From NCBI RefSeq assembly GCF_036370855.1, contig NC_088101.1, positions 6,021,501-6,085,500 of the forward strand: a stretch of 64,000 bases of DNA, read 5' to 3'. Numbering within the stretch: position 1 is the stretch's first letter; every line of letters starts with the position of its first letter. Origin of the DNA: Dromaius novaehollandiae. Its lineage: Eukaryota; Chordata; Aves; Casuariiformes; Dromaiidae. The notes beneath the pieces were generated by a model. It was not told the DNA's origin. It worked only from the letters and a program-made list of their open reading frames with translations, and did no database searches. Shown here in pieces: positions 41,356 through 53,200 of the stretch. The position numbers and the translations under genes were made by a program.

Positions 41356-42296
41356 TGGGACTGGACACAGCCCTGGAGTGTTTTGAATGGGGGATGTGGG
41401 CAGCAACACTGAGCCGGTGCTTCCAATTTTAGTTTGGTCAGGTATTGCTGGATTTCTCCCCTGAGACTGAGCTGCTCCAAAGCCATCAGCCATGGCTATT
41501 GGAAAGGCTTTGTTCTTTTTGTGGAAGTTGATGCAAAGCAGAGTTACCAAACCCACCTCAGATCAATACAGCCAAAAGTAATCACTCCCCACCCCATGGT
41601 CTGTGTGCGCAAACCTTCCTAGGTAAACTGCACTGACATACTGGCTGGCCTAATGCACTTTGGCTGGAGAACAGTTATGTTAGCAGCTGCACCAGCAGGG
41701 TTGGCACCAATCCTCCTGGGGTTGTTTTATTTCCTTTTTTACAAGCTTTTTTCTTTTCTTTCTTTTTTTTTTTACAAATGTACAATTTGTAAAAAATACA
41801 TTTTACAATTTACAAATTATGTGTAACTCAACTGAATTCCATATAGGTCACTAATTTGCTGCAGGGATAGTGATAATCTTTAAGCAAACACAGATGGGTG
41901 TGGATGGTAGTAAGGAAAATCAATTTAGTACAGCTGTGATTACCAAACATAATTTGGGGCCACATGAATCTAATTTGCAGTGGATGTCCAGCTTTTAAGG
42001 AGAAGGTTTCTTGACTGTTAGAACCAAGTATAAACACTTCTTGATCTATGCATAGAGTGAGTCATCTTCCTATACTGTGATTACATTAGGGGCTTATCAG
42101 CAAAAAGGTAGAAAAAGCTGAAAGGTTGAAAAAATTGAAAGCACAGTGAAAAGGGTGAGGGCTCCTGTAGGTAACACCCAGGATCAGGTACTGGAATAAA
42201 TGCAGCCTCTTTATGCAAGGAAAAAGGAATTTTCCCAAAAGCAGCATCCAGTTTAAGCTGTATGGAGGTTTTGGGCAACTCGCTTTAAATCCTGGT
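41356..42296. other. No gene seen; contains a T-rich and AT-palindromic patch
   Basis: Mixed DNA. At about 41,740-41,820 a T-run passes into an AT-rich patch of TACAAAT/ATTTGTA inverted motifs (ACAAATGTACAATTTGTA, then TTTACAATTTACAAATTA) that could fold back on itself. Confidence 0.4.
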
Positions 42297-42990
42297 AAGG
42301 TGTGAGTAGGCCTGGTGTAAGTTTTGGGAGGGGAGGAAGCCGAGTGCAGTACTTGTGGAGGGGCTGCCCTAGGTATGCCGAGGCAATCTTGTCATGCCCA
42401 GAGCTCTTGCGTGTGGCCCTGGTTGGTGGGGGATCCATTGTAGCAGGATGGCACTCCTTGGACTAAGCTGTGAGTAGACCTGGTGTAAGTTTTGGGAGGG
42501 GAGGAAGCTGATCAGGGCACTAGTTGTGGTGCTGCCCTAGGCATGTGAAGACAAACTTGTCGTGCCAAGAGCTCCTGCCTGTGAGGCCTGGTTGGTGGGG
42601 GAGTCACTTCAGCAGGCTGTCCCTCCTAGTAGTAAGCTGTGAGTAGGCCTGGTGTAAGTTTTGGGAGGGGAGGAAGCTGAGCAGGACACTTGTTGTGGGG
42701 CTGCCCTCGTCATGCCGAGGCAAACTTGAGGTGCCCAGAGCTCGTGCGTGTGAGCCCTGGTTGGTGTGGGAGACATTTTAACAGGATGGCACTCCTGGTA
42801 GTAAGCCATGAGTAGGCCTGGCATAAGATACAGGAGGCGAGGGAGCTGAGCAGGACACTTGTTGTGGGACTGCCCTAGGCATGGAATAGTAATGTTTTCC
42901 TACCCAGAGCTTGTGCATGTGAGCCCTGGTTGGTTTGGGAGCTGTTTTACGAGGGTGGCCCTCTTAGTGGTAAGCTGTGAGTAGGCCTGG
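42297..42990 (+). repeat. ~169-bp satellite, four full units plus a partial
   Basis: The anchor (G/A)TGAGTAGGCCTGG occurs at 42,302, 42,470, 42,639, 42,808 and 42,977, giving periods of 168, 169, 169 and 169. Each unit carries GTTTTGGGAGGGGAGGAAGC (degenerate in unit four), a CTGCCCTAGGCATG block, a CCCAGAGCT block and a CCCTGGTTGGT block in the same order. Units differ by scattered substitutions. Confidence 0.9.
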
Positions 42991-43253
42991 TGTTAAGTTT
43001 TGGGGATGGGCTTTTGCAGCAGCCTCACAGACGCCTCCGATCCACAGCAGTGCTGTTTGCAGGGTGCCGCGGACAAGGCTGGGGAAGGCTCCGTCCTACG
43101 GTATCATCCCTCCCTCCCGCCGGGATACTGCGTGCAGCGCGACCCCTTCTCCGGGCTGAGGGCCGGGACTGGCAGACTGCGGCATGACGAGCTCCCTGGG
43201 AAGGGCCCAGCTGTGCTGGGACAGCAGTGACAGGGCTCAACTCTCCTTGTCAG

Positions 43254-44155
43254 GTGTGCCAGGGCACTCAGAGGCTGCGTGCTCTGTTTTTGGGTCTGAG
43301 GAGGGTCCCGCAGGAGGGTATTGCTATCAACACCAGGCTGAGCGTGGCCAAGCTCCAGGACGACCTGTGCAGCCAGCTGAGGAGGAGCTGTGCACTGCAG
43401 GGGCCATGGGGCCCTTGCCAGCCCCAAAAGAGGGAGCGGGCGACACGCTGAGAGCGGCAGGGCACTGCTGCGGGGCTGGCGCTGGGCCTGGCCATGCCTC
43501 CCGGCCCCGCTTCATCTCCTCCATGCCCCACAGTCCGCGCGACCTGCTTGCCGCGGGGCGGCAGGGGGTGTTTTGCGGCGGCAAAGGACAGCGTGTCCCG
43601 CGTCCCCCAGGCCCAGGAGAGCCCCGAGCACCAGCAGACTCTGTATGTCGCTGCCAGGCGCTGCTTCCTGGGGAGCTGCGGGGACCTGCAGGCTGCGGCC
43701 CTCGACGTCACCGGTGAGCTGGAGCGGGCGCTCTCTGCGGCTGCTTCCCCTGCACTGCTGCTGTCCCCGTCTGCCCAGGCCGGGGGGCTGCGGGGGCGCC
43801 CTGATGTCGGTGTGTTGCCCTGATGTCGGAGTGTCGCCCTGTGCACGCGGGCACCGAGTGGCTGACAGGGGAGGAAGCGATGCTGCTCTCGGCAGGTAGG
43901 TGACGGGGCCCCAGGCCCAGGGGTTTGGGGGAGTTTGGGCCCCGGCACTGCAGCGGTCGCTGAGATAGTGGCGGCCGTGGAGCGGCGTCGCCCTGCCGGG
44001 GAGGCTGGGCTGGTGCCGGGTGCGGCCCTGACGCCGTGGCCGGTGCCGTTGCAGCTCTGCGGGTGCTGCGGAAAGACAGGGACCCGCGGGTGCAGCAGGC
44101 GGCCGCTCGGCTCCTCCGGGACACCGGCCTCGAGCAGCCCCCGCGGCGGCGCTGA
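43254..44155 (+). CDS. 3' end of a HEAT/armadillo-like gene (last exons)
   Basis: The last two exons are well supported. 43,611-43,713 (acceptor CGTCCCCCAG, donor ACCG|GTGAGC) reads AQESPEHQQTLYVAARRCFL… and ends in phase 1. 44,055-44,155 (acceptor GTTGCAG) continues in that phase as ALRVLRKDRDPRVQQAAARL… and stops at TGA 44,153-44,155. The final helix pair resembles a HEAT/armadillo unit (RDPRVQQAAARLL). An earlier exon opens after CTTGTCAG at 43,254 (VCQGTQRLRALFLGLRR…), but its donor is not clear. Upstream exons lie left of 43,254 or are missing. The HEAT-like end and the MROH gene in this window make an MROH relative plausible, but I do not recognise it. Confidence 0.45.
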
Positions 44156-44161
44156 AATAAA
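44156..44161 (+). promoter_or_regulatory. Polyadenylation signal AATAAA
   Basis: AATAAA begins on the base after the TGA stop of the HEAT-like gene, so the 3' UTR would be extremely short. Confidence 0.6.
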
Positions 44162-45179
44162 CCTCGCCGGGAACCTGCCGCAGCAGCGGGGGTGTTTCTG
44201 CGCCGGGGCCTGGGAGTCGCTTTGCCCCCCACCGCCCCCCTTGGCCACCGGGTCCCCGGGGCTCTGGCCAGGGCTGCTGCCCTGGGGCTGAAGGGGGCAT
44301 GGCCAGAGCTGGGGTGGGGCGGGGCTGAAGGCCAGGGCGGGGCTGGAACCAGGGGCAGGGCAAGGCTGCAGGTGAGGTGGGGCAGGGCCAGGCCAGGGGC
44401 GGAGCAGAACTGGGAGGTGGGTGGGGCCAGTGCCAGGGGCAGGGTGGAGGGAGGTGGGGTGGAGCCAAGGGAGGGGCGGGGCCAGAGCAGTGGGCAGGGC
44501 CAGATCCAGTGTGGGGTGGAGCTGTGGGCGGGGACATGGGCAGGGCAGTCCCAGGTGGCCCCTTCCTGGCACCTGCGCAGCTGCTCTGGCCCCCAGACCC
44601 GTGGGCGGGCAGTGGTGGTGGGTGGTGGTGGCGCTCGGTGTCCGGGACCCCCGGGCAGCCCCCTCCCCGTTGTGGGGCTCCCGCTTGCCGCAGCCTGGAG
44701 CCTGGGGCCTGGGGGGGTCTGGGCCGGGCCGGGTCTGGGCCGTGTGCGTGGCGGGCGGGGTGGGGGGCTCTGCCCACCCAGGCGACGCGGCTCTGGGGTG
44801 GGCGCGGGGCAGGAGGCAGCTGCAGGCCTGGCCTGGTGCCTACCTGTTGGTGCTGCTGCCCGCTGCTGGCGCGGCCCGGGCCCTGTGGGGGCACAGACCA
44901 GCCGCGCTCGGCCAGGTTTGGGCTGTGGGGCTGGTGGGGGCCGGCGCGATACAGTAAAGGCCGAGGGGCCGGAGCCCAGCGCCCGCCCAGCCTGGGCTGC
45001 CCAGTGCTGCGGGGCTGGGCCCTGCCTGCAGGGAGTGGAGGGTCCCCCCGGCCCAGGGGCCTGGCTAACACCCCCTGGTGCCGGGAGGGGAGGGCTGGTG
45101 CCTGGGGGCTGCGAAAGGGGCTCAGGGCACTGCTGTGGGGCTGGAAATGGGGGTGGTGCAGGGCTGGGAGGGGAGGGTG
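44162..45179. other. GC-rich spacer with degenerate GGGGCAGGGC minisatellite
   Basis: 44,280-44,560 is built of loose repeats of GGGGC(A/G)GGGC, CAGGGCCAG and AGGTGGGG. The remainder is GC-rich without domains. Open frames here are compositional. Confidence 0.55.
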
Positions 45180-45440
45180 AAGGGGCAGTTTGGGGGGCTC
45201 AGTCTCCACTTCAGAGCCCCCAAATGAGCACCTGGAGCCTGTCTGGGAGCACCAGAAATGCAGTGCTTGGGGATGGAGGCTAAGTCCTGCATTTCTGGTG
45301 ATCCCAAACAGGCCCCGGGGGCTCGTTTGGGGGCTGCAAAATGGAGGCTCATCCTGCGAGTCTGGGGCTCAAGCCCAGGCTGCTGGGACTAGTCTCAGAG
45401 CTCAGAAAGGGGGCTTAGTCCTGGGTTTGGGTGCTGGAGA
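45180..45440 (+). repeat. Degenerate ~60-70-bp repeat, right block
   Basis: Carries the same core as 14,870-15,480 (GGAGGCTAAGTCCTGCATTTCTGG at about 45,274, split as GGAGGCTAAGTC / CTGCATTTCTGG; GGGCTTAGTCCTGGGTTTGG at about 45,412), with about four diverged units. Confidence 0.65.
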
Positions 45441-45444
45441 ACAG

Positions 45445-45735
45445 GTTCAGGGGGCTGTATTGGGCCTTCGGCCCCTGCACCCCTCCGGCCCCTAAGCCCC
45501 TTCCGCCCCACAGCTCCATCGGCCCCTCCGCCCTCCGCCCCCCGCCACCCAGCCCCTCCGCCCCTCCGCCCCCTGCCACCCAGCCCCTCTGCCCCTCCGC
45601 ACTCCGCACTCTGTCCTCCGCCCCTCCGCACTCCCCCCATCCGCCCCTCCGCCCCCCGCCCCTCCGCACTCCCCCCATCCGCCCCTCCGCCCCCCGCCCC
45701 TCCGCACTCTGCCCCTCCACCCCTTCCGCCCCGGA
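45445..45735. repeat. C-rich minisatellite (CCCCTCCGCCCC units) bordering the big array
   Basis: Units such as CCGCCCCTCCGCACTC and CCCCCCATCCGCCCCTCCGC repeat for about 290 bp. C-richness is on the plus strand, opposite to the G-rich array that starts at about 45,738. Confidence 0.85.
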
Positions 45736-45737
45736 AA

Positions 45738-47290
45738 GGCCACGGCCAGGGCGGGCGGAAGGAAGGAAGGGCGGGCGGGCCACGGCCAGGGCGGGCGGAA
45801 GGAAGGAAGGAAGGAAGGGCGGGCGGGCCACGGCCAGGGCGGGCGGAAGGAAGGAAGGAAGGAAGGAAGGAAGGGCGGGCGGGCCACGGCCAGGGCGGGC
45901 GGAAGGAAGGAAGGAAGGAAGGAAGGAAGGAAGGGCGGGCGGGCCACGGCCAGGGCGGGCGGAAGGAAGAAAGGAAGGGCGGGCGGGCCACGGCCCGGCC
46001 AGGGCGGGCGGAAGGAAGGAAGGAAGGAAGGGCGGGTGGGCCACGGCCCGGGCGGGCGGGCGGAAGGAAGGAAGGAAGGAAGGGCGGGCGGGCCACGGCC
46101 CGGGCGGGCGGGCGGAAGGAAGGAAGGAAGGAAGGGCGGGCGGGCCACGGCCCGGGCGGGCGGGCGGAAGGAAGGAAGGGCGGGCGGGCCACGGCCCGGG
46201 CGGGCGGAAGGAAGGAAGGAAGGAAGGAAGGGCGGAAGGAAGGAAGGAAGGGCGGAAGGAAGGAAGGAAGGGCGGAAGGAAGGAAGGGCGGGCGGAAGGA
46301 AGGAAGGGCGGGCGGAAGGAAGGAAGGGCGGGCGGAAGGAAGGAAGGACGGAAGGAAGGAAGGAAGGAAGGAAGGAAGGAAGGAAGGAAGGGCCACGGCC
46401 AGGGCCGGCGGGCGGAAGGAAGGGCGGGCAGGCAGGCGGGCGGGCCGGCGGCCAGTGTGGGCGGAAGGGCAGGTGGAAGGTCGGGCGGGCCGGTGGCCAG
46501 GGCGGGCGGGCCGGCGGGCGGAAGGAAGGAAGGAAGGAAGGGCGGAAGGAAGGAAGGAAGGGCGGAAGGAAGGGCGGAAGGAAGGAAGGAAGGGCGGAAG
46601 GAAGGGCGGAAGGAAGGAAGGAAGGAAGGGCCACAGCCAGGGCGGGCGGGCGGAAGGAAGGGCGGGCGGGCCACGGCCAGGGCGGGCCGAAGGAAGGAAG
46701 GAAGGAAGGAGGGGCGGGCCACGGCCAGGGCGGGCGGGCGGGCCACGGCCAGGGCGGGCCGAAGGAAGGAAGGAAGGAAGGAAGGGCCAGGGCGGGCGGG
46801 CGAAAGGAAGGAAGGAAGGGCCACGGCCAGGGCGGGCGGACGGGCGGGCAGCAGGGCCACGGCCAGGGCGGGCGGGCGGGCGGAAGGAAGGGCCATGGCC
46901 AGGGCGGAAGGAAGGAAGGGCGGGTGGGCCATGGCCAGGGCGGGCGGGCGGAAGGAAGGGCGGGCGGAAGGAAGGGCGGGCGAGCCACGGCCAGGGCGGG
47001 CGGGCGGAAGGAAGGGCGGGCGAGCCACGGCCAGGGCGGGCGGGCGGAAGGAAGGAAGAAAGGGCCACGGCCAGGGCGGGCGGAAGGGAGAAAGGAAGGA
47101 AGGGCGGGCCACGGGCAGGGCGGGCGGGCGGGCGGAAGGAAGAAAGGAAGGAAGGAAGGAAGGAAGGGCGGGCCACAGGCAGGGCGGGCGGGCGGAAGGA
47201 AGGGTGGGCGGAAGGAAGGAAGGGCGGGCGGGCGGGCCACGGCCAGGGCCAGGGCGGGCGGGCGGAAGGAAGGGCGGGCGGGCCACAGCC
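45738..47290 (+). repeat. Array zone A: GGAAGGAAGG with CCACGGCCAGGGCGGGC
   Basis: Units carry CCACGGCC(A/C)GGGCGGGCGG rather than the CCGGCGGGC of zone B, and are the most irregular, with stretches lacking the CCACGG module (46,200-46,390 and 46,520-46,620). Confidence 0.85.
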
Positions 47291-50200
47291 AGGGCAGGCG
47301 GAAGCAAGGGCGGGCGGGCCACGGCCAGGGCCGGCGGAAGCAAGGGTGGGCGGGCCACGGCCAGGGCCGGCGGGCAGGCGGAAGCAAGGGCGGGCGGGCC
47401 ACGGCCAGGGCCGGCGGGCAGGCGGAAGCAAGGGCGGGCGGGCCACGGCCAGGGCCGGCGGAAGCAAGGGCGGGCGGGCCACGGCCAGGGCCGGCGGAAG
47501 CAAGGAAGGAAGGGCGGGCCACGGCCAGGGCCGGCGGGCGGGCGGGCGGAAGCAAGGAAGGAAGGGCGGGCCACGGCCAGGGCCGGCAGGCGGGCGGGCG
47601 GAAGCAAGGAAGGAAGGGCGGGCCACGGCCAGGGCCGGCGGGCGGGCGGGCGGAAGCAAGGAAGGAAGGGCGGGCCACGGCCAGGGCCGGCGGGCGGGCG
47701 GGCGGAAGCAAGGAAGGAAGGGCGGGCCACGGCCAGGGCCGGCGGGCGGAAGGAAGGAAGGAAGGAAGGAAGGGCGGGCCACGGCCAGGGCCGGCGGGCG
47801 GAAGGAAGGAAGGAAGGAAGGAAGGAAGGGCGGGCGGGCCACAGCCAGGGCCGGCGGGCGGAAGGAAGGAAGGAAGGGCGGGCGGGCCACGGCCAGGGCC
47901 GGCGGGCGGAAGCAAGGAAGGAAGGAAGGAAGGAAGGGCGGGCGGGCCACGGCCAGGGCCGGCGGGCGGAAGGAAGGAAGGAAGGAAGGAAGGAAGGAAG
48001 GAAGGAAGGGCCACGGCCAGGGCGGGCGGAAGCAAGGGCGGGCGGGCCACGGCCAGGGCCGGCGGAAGCAAGGGCGGGCGGGCCACGGCCAGGGCCGGCG
48101 GAAGCAAGGGCGGGCGGGCCACGGCCAGGGCCGGCGGGCAGGCGGGCGGAAGCAAGGAAGGAAGGGCGGGCCACGGCCAGGGCCGGCGGGCAGGCGGGCG
48201 GAAGCAAGGAAGGAAGGGCGGGCCACGGCCAGGGCCGGCGGGCGGGCGGGCGGAAGCAAGGAAGGAAGGGCGGGCCACGGCCAGGGCCGGCGGGCGGGCA
48301 GAAGCAAGGAAGGAAGGGCGGGCCACGGCCAGGGCCGGGGGGCGGGTGGGCGGAAGCAAGGAAGGAAGGGCGGGCCACGGCCAGGGCCGGCGGGCGGGCG
48401 GGCGGAAGCAAGGAAGGAAGGGCGGGCCACGGCCAGGGCCGGCGGGCGGGCGGGCGGAAGCAAGGAAGGAAGGGCGGGCCACGGCCAGGGCCGGCGGGCG
48501 GGCGGGCGGAAGCAAGGAAGGAAGGGCGGGCCACGGCCAGGGCCGGCGGGCGGGCGGGCGGAAGCAAGGAAGGAAGGGCGGGCCACGGCCAGGGCCGGCG
48601 GGCGGGCGGGCAGAAGCAAGGAAGGAAGGGCGGGCCACGGCCAAGGCCGGCGGGTGGGCGGGCGGAAGCAAGGAAGGAAGGGCGGGCGGGCGGAAGCAAG
48701 GAAGGAGGGCGGGCCACGGCCAGGGCCGGCGGGCGGGCGGGCGGAAGCAAGGAAGGAAGGGCGGGCGGGCGGAAGCAAGGAAGGAAGGGCGGGCCACGGC
48801 CAGGGCCGGCGGGCGGGCGGGCGGAAGCAAGGAAGGAAGGGCGGGCCACGGCCAGGGCCGGCGGGCGGGCGGGCGGAAGCAAGGAAGGAAGGGCGGGCCA
48901 CGGCCAGGGCCGGCGGGCGGGCGGGCGGAAGCAAGGAAGGAAGGAAGGGCGGGCCACGGCCAGGGCCGGCGGGCGGGCGGGCGGGCGGAAGCAAGGAAGG
49001 AAGGGCGGGCCACGGCCAGGGCCGGCGGGCGGGCGGGCGGGCGGAAGCAAGGAAGGAAGGGCGGGCGGGCGGAAGCAAGGAAGGAAGGGCGGGCCACGGC
49101 CAGGGCCGGCAGGCGGGCGGGCGGAAGCAAGGAAGGAAGGGCGGGCGGGCGGGCGGAAGCAAGGAAGGAAGGGCGGGCCACGGCCAGGGCCGGCGGGCGG
49201 AAGGAAGGAAGGAAGCAAGGAAGGAAGGGCGGGCCACGGCCAGGGCCGGCGGGCGGGCGGGCGGAAGCAAGGAAGGAAGGGCGGGCCACAGCCAGGGCCG
49301 GCGGGCGGGCGGGCGGAAGCAAGGAAGGAAGGGCGGGCCACGGCCAGGGCCGGCGGGCGGGCGGGCGGCAGCAAGGAAGGAAGGGCAGGCCACGGCCAGG
49401 GCCGGCGGGCGGGCGGGCGGAAGCAAGGAAGGGCGGGCGGGCCACGGCCAGGGCCGGCGGGCGGGCGGGCGGAAGGAAGGAAGGGCGGGCGGGCCACGGC
49501 CAGGGCCGGCGGGCGGGCGGGCAGAAGCAAGGATGGGCGGGCGGGCCACGGCCAGGGCCGGCGGGCGGGCGGGCGGCAGCAAGGAAGGGCGGGCGGGCCA
49601 CGGCCAGGGCCGGCGGGCGGGCGGGCGGAAGCAAGGAAGGAAGGGCGGGCCACGGCCAGGGCCGGCGGGCGGGCGGGCGGAAGCAAGGAAGGAAGGGCGG
49701 GCCACGGCCAGGGCCGGCGGGCGGGCGGGCGGCAGCAAGGAAGGGCGGGCGGGCCACGGCCAGGGCCGGCGGGCGGGCGGGCGGCAGCAAGGAAGGGCGG
49801 GCGGGCCACGGCCAGGGCCGGCGGGCGGGCGGGCGGCAGCAAGGAAGGAAGGGCGGGCCACCGCCAGGGCCGGCGGGCGGGCGGGCGGAAGCAAGGAAGG
49901 AAGGGCGGGCCACGGCCAGGGCTGGCGGGCGGAAGGAAGGAAGGAAGGAAGGAAGGGCGGGCCACGGCCAGGGCCGGCGGGCGGAAGCAAGGAAGGAAGG
50001 GCGGGCCACAGCCAGGGCCGGCGGGCGGGCGGGCGGAAGCAAGGAAGGAAGGGCGGGCCACGGCCAGGGCCGGCGGGCGGAAGCAAGGAAGGAAGGAAGG
50101 AAGGGCGGGCCACGGCCAGGGCCGGCGGGCGGGCGGGCGGAAGGAAGGAAGGAAGGAAGGGCGGGCCACGGCCAGGGCCGGCGGGCGGGCGGAAGGAAGG

Positions 50201-53200
50201 AAGGAAGGAAGGAAGGGCGGGCCACGGCCAGGGCCGGCGGGCGGGCGGGCGGAAGCAAGGAAGGGCGGGCCACGGCCAGGGCCGGCGGGCGGGCGGAAGG
50301 AAGGAAGGAAGGAAGGAAGGGCGGGCCACGGCCAGGGCCGGCGGGCAGAAGGAAGGAAGGAAGGAAGGAAGGAAGGAAGGGCGGGCCACGGCCAGGGCCG
50401 GCGGGCGGAAGGAAGGAAGGAAGGAAGGGCGGGCGGGCCACGGCCAGGGCCGGCGGGCGGGCGGAAGGAAGGAAGGAAGGGCGGGCTGGCCACAGCCAGG
50501 GCCGGCGGGCGGGCGGGCGGAAGGAAGGAAGGAAGGAAGGAAGGGCCACGGCCAGGGCCGGCGGGCGGAAGGAAGGAAGGAAGGAAGGGTGGGCCACGGC
50601 CAGGGCCGGCGGGCGGGCGGAAGGAAGGAAGGAAGGAAGGAAGGAAGGAAGGAAGGGCCACGGCCAGGGCCGGCGGGCGGAAGGAAGGAAGGAAGGAAGG
50701 AAGGGCGGGCGGGCCACGGCCAGGGCCGGAGGGCGGAAGGAAGGAAGGAAGGAAGGAAGGAAGGGCGGGCGGGCCACGGCCAGGGCCGGCGGGCGGGCGG
50801 GCGGGCGGAAGGAAGGAAGGGCGGGCCACGGCCAGGGCCGGCGGGTGGGCGGAAGGAAGGAAGGAAGGAAAGAAGGAAGGAAGGAAGGAAGGGCAGGCGG
50901 GCCACGGCCAGGGCCGGCGGGCGGAAGGAAGGAAGGAAGGAAGGGCGGGCCACGGCCAGGGCCGGCGGGCGGAAGCAAGGAAGGAAGGGCGGGCGGGCCA
51001 CGGCCAGGGCCGGCGGGCGGGCGGGCAGAAGCAAGGAAGGAAGGGCGGGCGGGCGGAAGCAAGGAAGGAAGGGCGGGCCACGGCCAGGGCCGGCGGGCGG
51101 GCGGGCGGAAGCAAGGAAGGAAGGGCGGGCCACGGCCAGGGCCGGCGGGCGGGCGGGCGGAAGCAAGGAAGGAAGGGCGGGCCACGGCCAGGGCCGGCGG
51201 GCGGGCGGGCGGAAGCAAGGAAGGAAGGGTGGGCCACGGCCAGGGCCGGCGGGCGGGCGGGCGGAAGCAAGGAAGGAAGGAAGGGCGGGCCACGGCCAGG
51301 GCCGGCGGGCGGGCGGGCGGGCGGAAGCAAGGAAGGAAGGGCGGGCCACGGCCAGGGCCGGCGGGCGGGCGGGCGGGCGGAAGCAAGGAAGGAAGGGCGG
51401 GCGGGCGGAAGCAAGGAAGGAAGGGCGGGCCACGGCCAGGGCCGGCAGGCGGGCGGGCGGAAGCAAGGAAGGAAGGGCGGGCGGGCGGGCGGAAGCAAGG
51501 AAGGAAGGGCGGGCCACGGCCAGGGCCGGCGGGCGGGCGGGCGGAAGGAAGGAAGGAAGGGCGGGCCACGGCCAGGGCCGGCGGGCGGGCGGGCGGAAGC
51601 AAGGAAGGAAGGGCGGGCCACGGCCAGGGCCGGCGGGCGGGCGGGCGGAAGCAAGGAAGGAAGGGCGGGCCACGGCCAGGGCCGGCGGGCGGGCGGGCGG
51701 CAGCAAGGAAGGAAGGGCAGGCCACGGCCAGGGCCGGCGGGCGGGCGGGCGGAAGCAAGGAAGGGCGGGCGGGCCACGGCCAGGGCCGGCGGGCGGGCGG
51801 GCGGAAGGAAGGAAGGGCGGGCGGGCCACGGCCAGGGCCGGCGGGCGGGCGGGCAGAAGCAAGGAAGGGCGGGCGGGCCACGGCCAGGGCCGGCGGGCGG
51901 GCGGGCGGAAGCAAGGAAGGAAGGGCGGGCCACGGCCAGGGCCGGCGGGCGGAAGGAAGGAAGGAAGGAAGAGCGGGCGGGCCACGGCCAGGGCCGGCGG
52001 GCGGGCGGGCGGAAGGAAGGAAGGAAGGAAGGAAGGGCGGGCCACGGCCAGGGCCGGCGGGCGGGCGGGCGGAAGGAAGGAAGGAAGGAAGGGCGGGCCA
52101 CGGCCAGGGCCGGCGGGCGGGCGGGCGGAAGCAAGGAAGGGCGGGCCACGGCCAGGGCCGGCGGGCGGAAGGAAGGAAGGAAGGAAGGGCCACGGCCAGG
52201 GCCGGCGGGTGGAAGGAAGGAAGGAAGGAAGGGCGGGCGGGCCACGGCCAGGGCCGGCGGAAGGAAGGAAGGAAGGAAGGAAGGGCGGGCTGGCCACAGC
52301 CAGGGCCGGCGGGCGGGCGGGCGGAAGGAAGGAAGGAAGGGCGGGCCACGGCCAGGGCCGGCGGGCGGAAGGAAGGAAGGAAGGGTGGGCCACGGCCAGG
52401 GCCGGCGGGCGGGCGGAAGGAAGGAAGGAAGGAAGGAAGGAAGGGCCACGGCCAGGGCCGGCGGGCGGAAGGAAGGAAGGAAGGAAGGAAGGAAGGAAGG
52501 GCGGGCGGGCCACGGCCAGGGCCGGCAGGCGGAAGGAAGGAAGGAAGGAAGGAAGGGCGGGCGGGCCACGGCCAGGGCCGGCGGGCGGAAGCAAGGAAGG
52601 AAGGAAGGAAGGAAGGGCGGGCCACGGCCAGGGCCGGCGGGCGGAAGGAAGGAAGGAAAGAAGGAAGGAAGGAAGGAAGGCAGGGCAGGCGGGCCACGGC
52701 CAGGGCCGGCGGGCGGAAGGAAGGAAGGAAGGGCGGGCGGGCCACGGCCAGGGCCGGCGGGCGGAAGGAAGGAAGGAAGGGCGGGCGGGCCACGGCCAGG
52801 GCCGGCGGGCGGAAGGAAGGAAGGAAGGGCGGGCGGGCCACGGCCAGGGCCGGCGGGCGGAAGGAAGGGCGGGCGGGCCACGGCCAGGGCCGGCGGGCGG
52901 AAGGGAGGAAGGAAGGGCGGGCGGGCCACGGCCAGGGCCGGCGGGCGGGCGGAAGGAAGGAAGGAAGGAAGGAAGGGCGGGCGGGCCACGGCCAGGGCCG
53001 GCGGGCGGAAGGAAGGAAGGAAGGGCGGGCGGGCCACGGCCAGGGCCGGCGGGCGGAAGGAAGGAAGGAAGGAAGGGCGGGCGGGCCACGGCCAGGGCCG
53101 GCGGGCGGAAGGAAGGAAGGAAGGGCGGGCGGGCCACGGCCAGGGCCGGCGGGCGGAAGGAAGGAAGGAAGGGCGGGCGGGCCACGGCCAGGGCCGGCGG

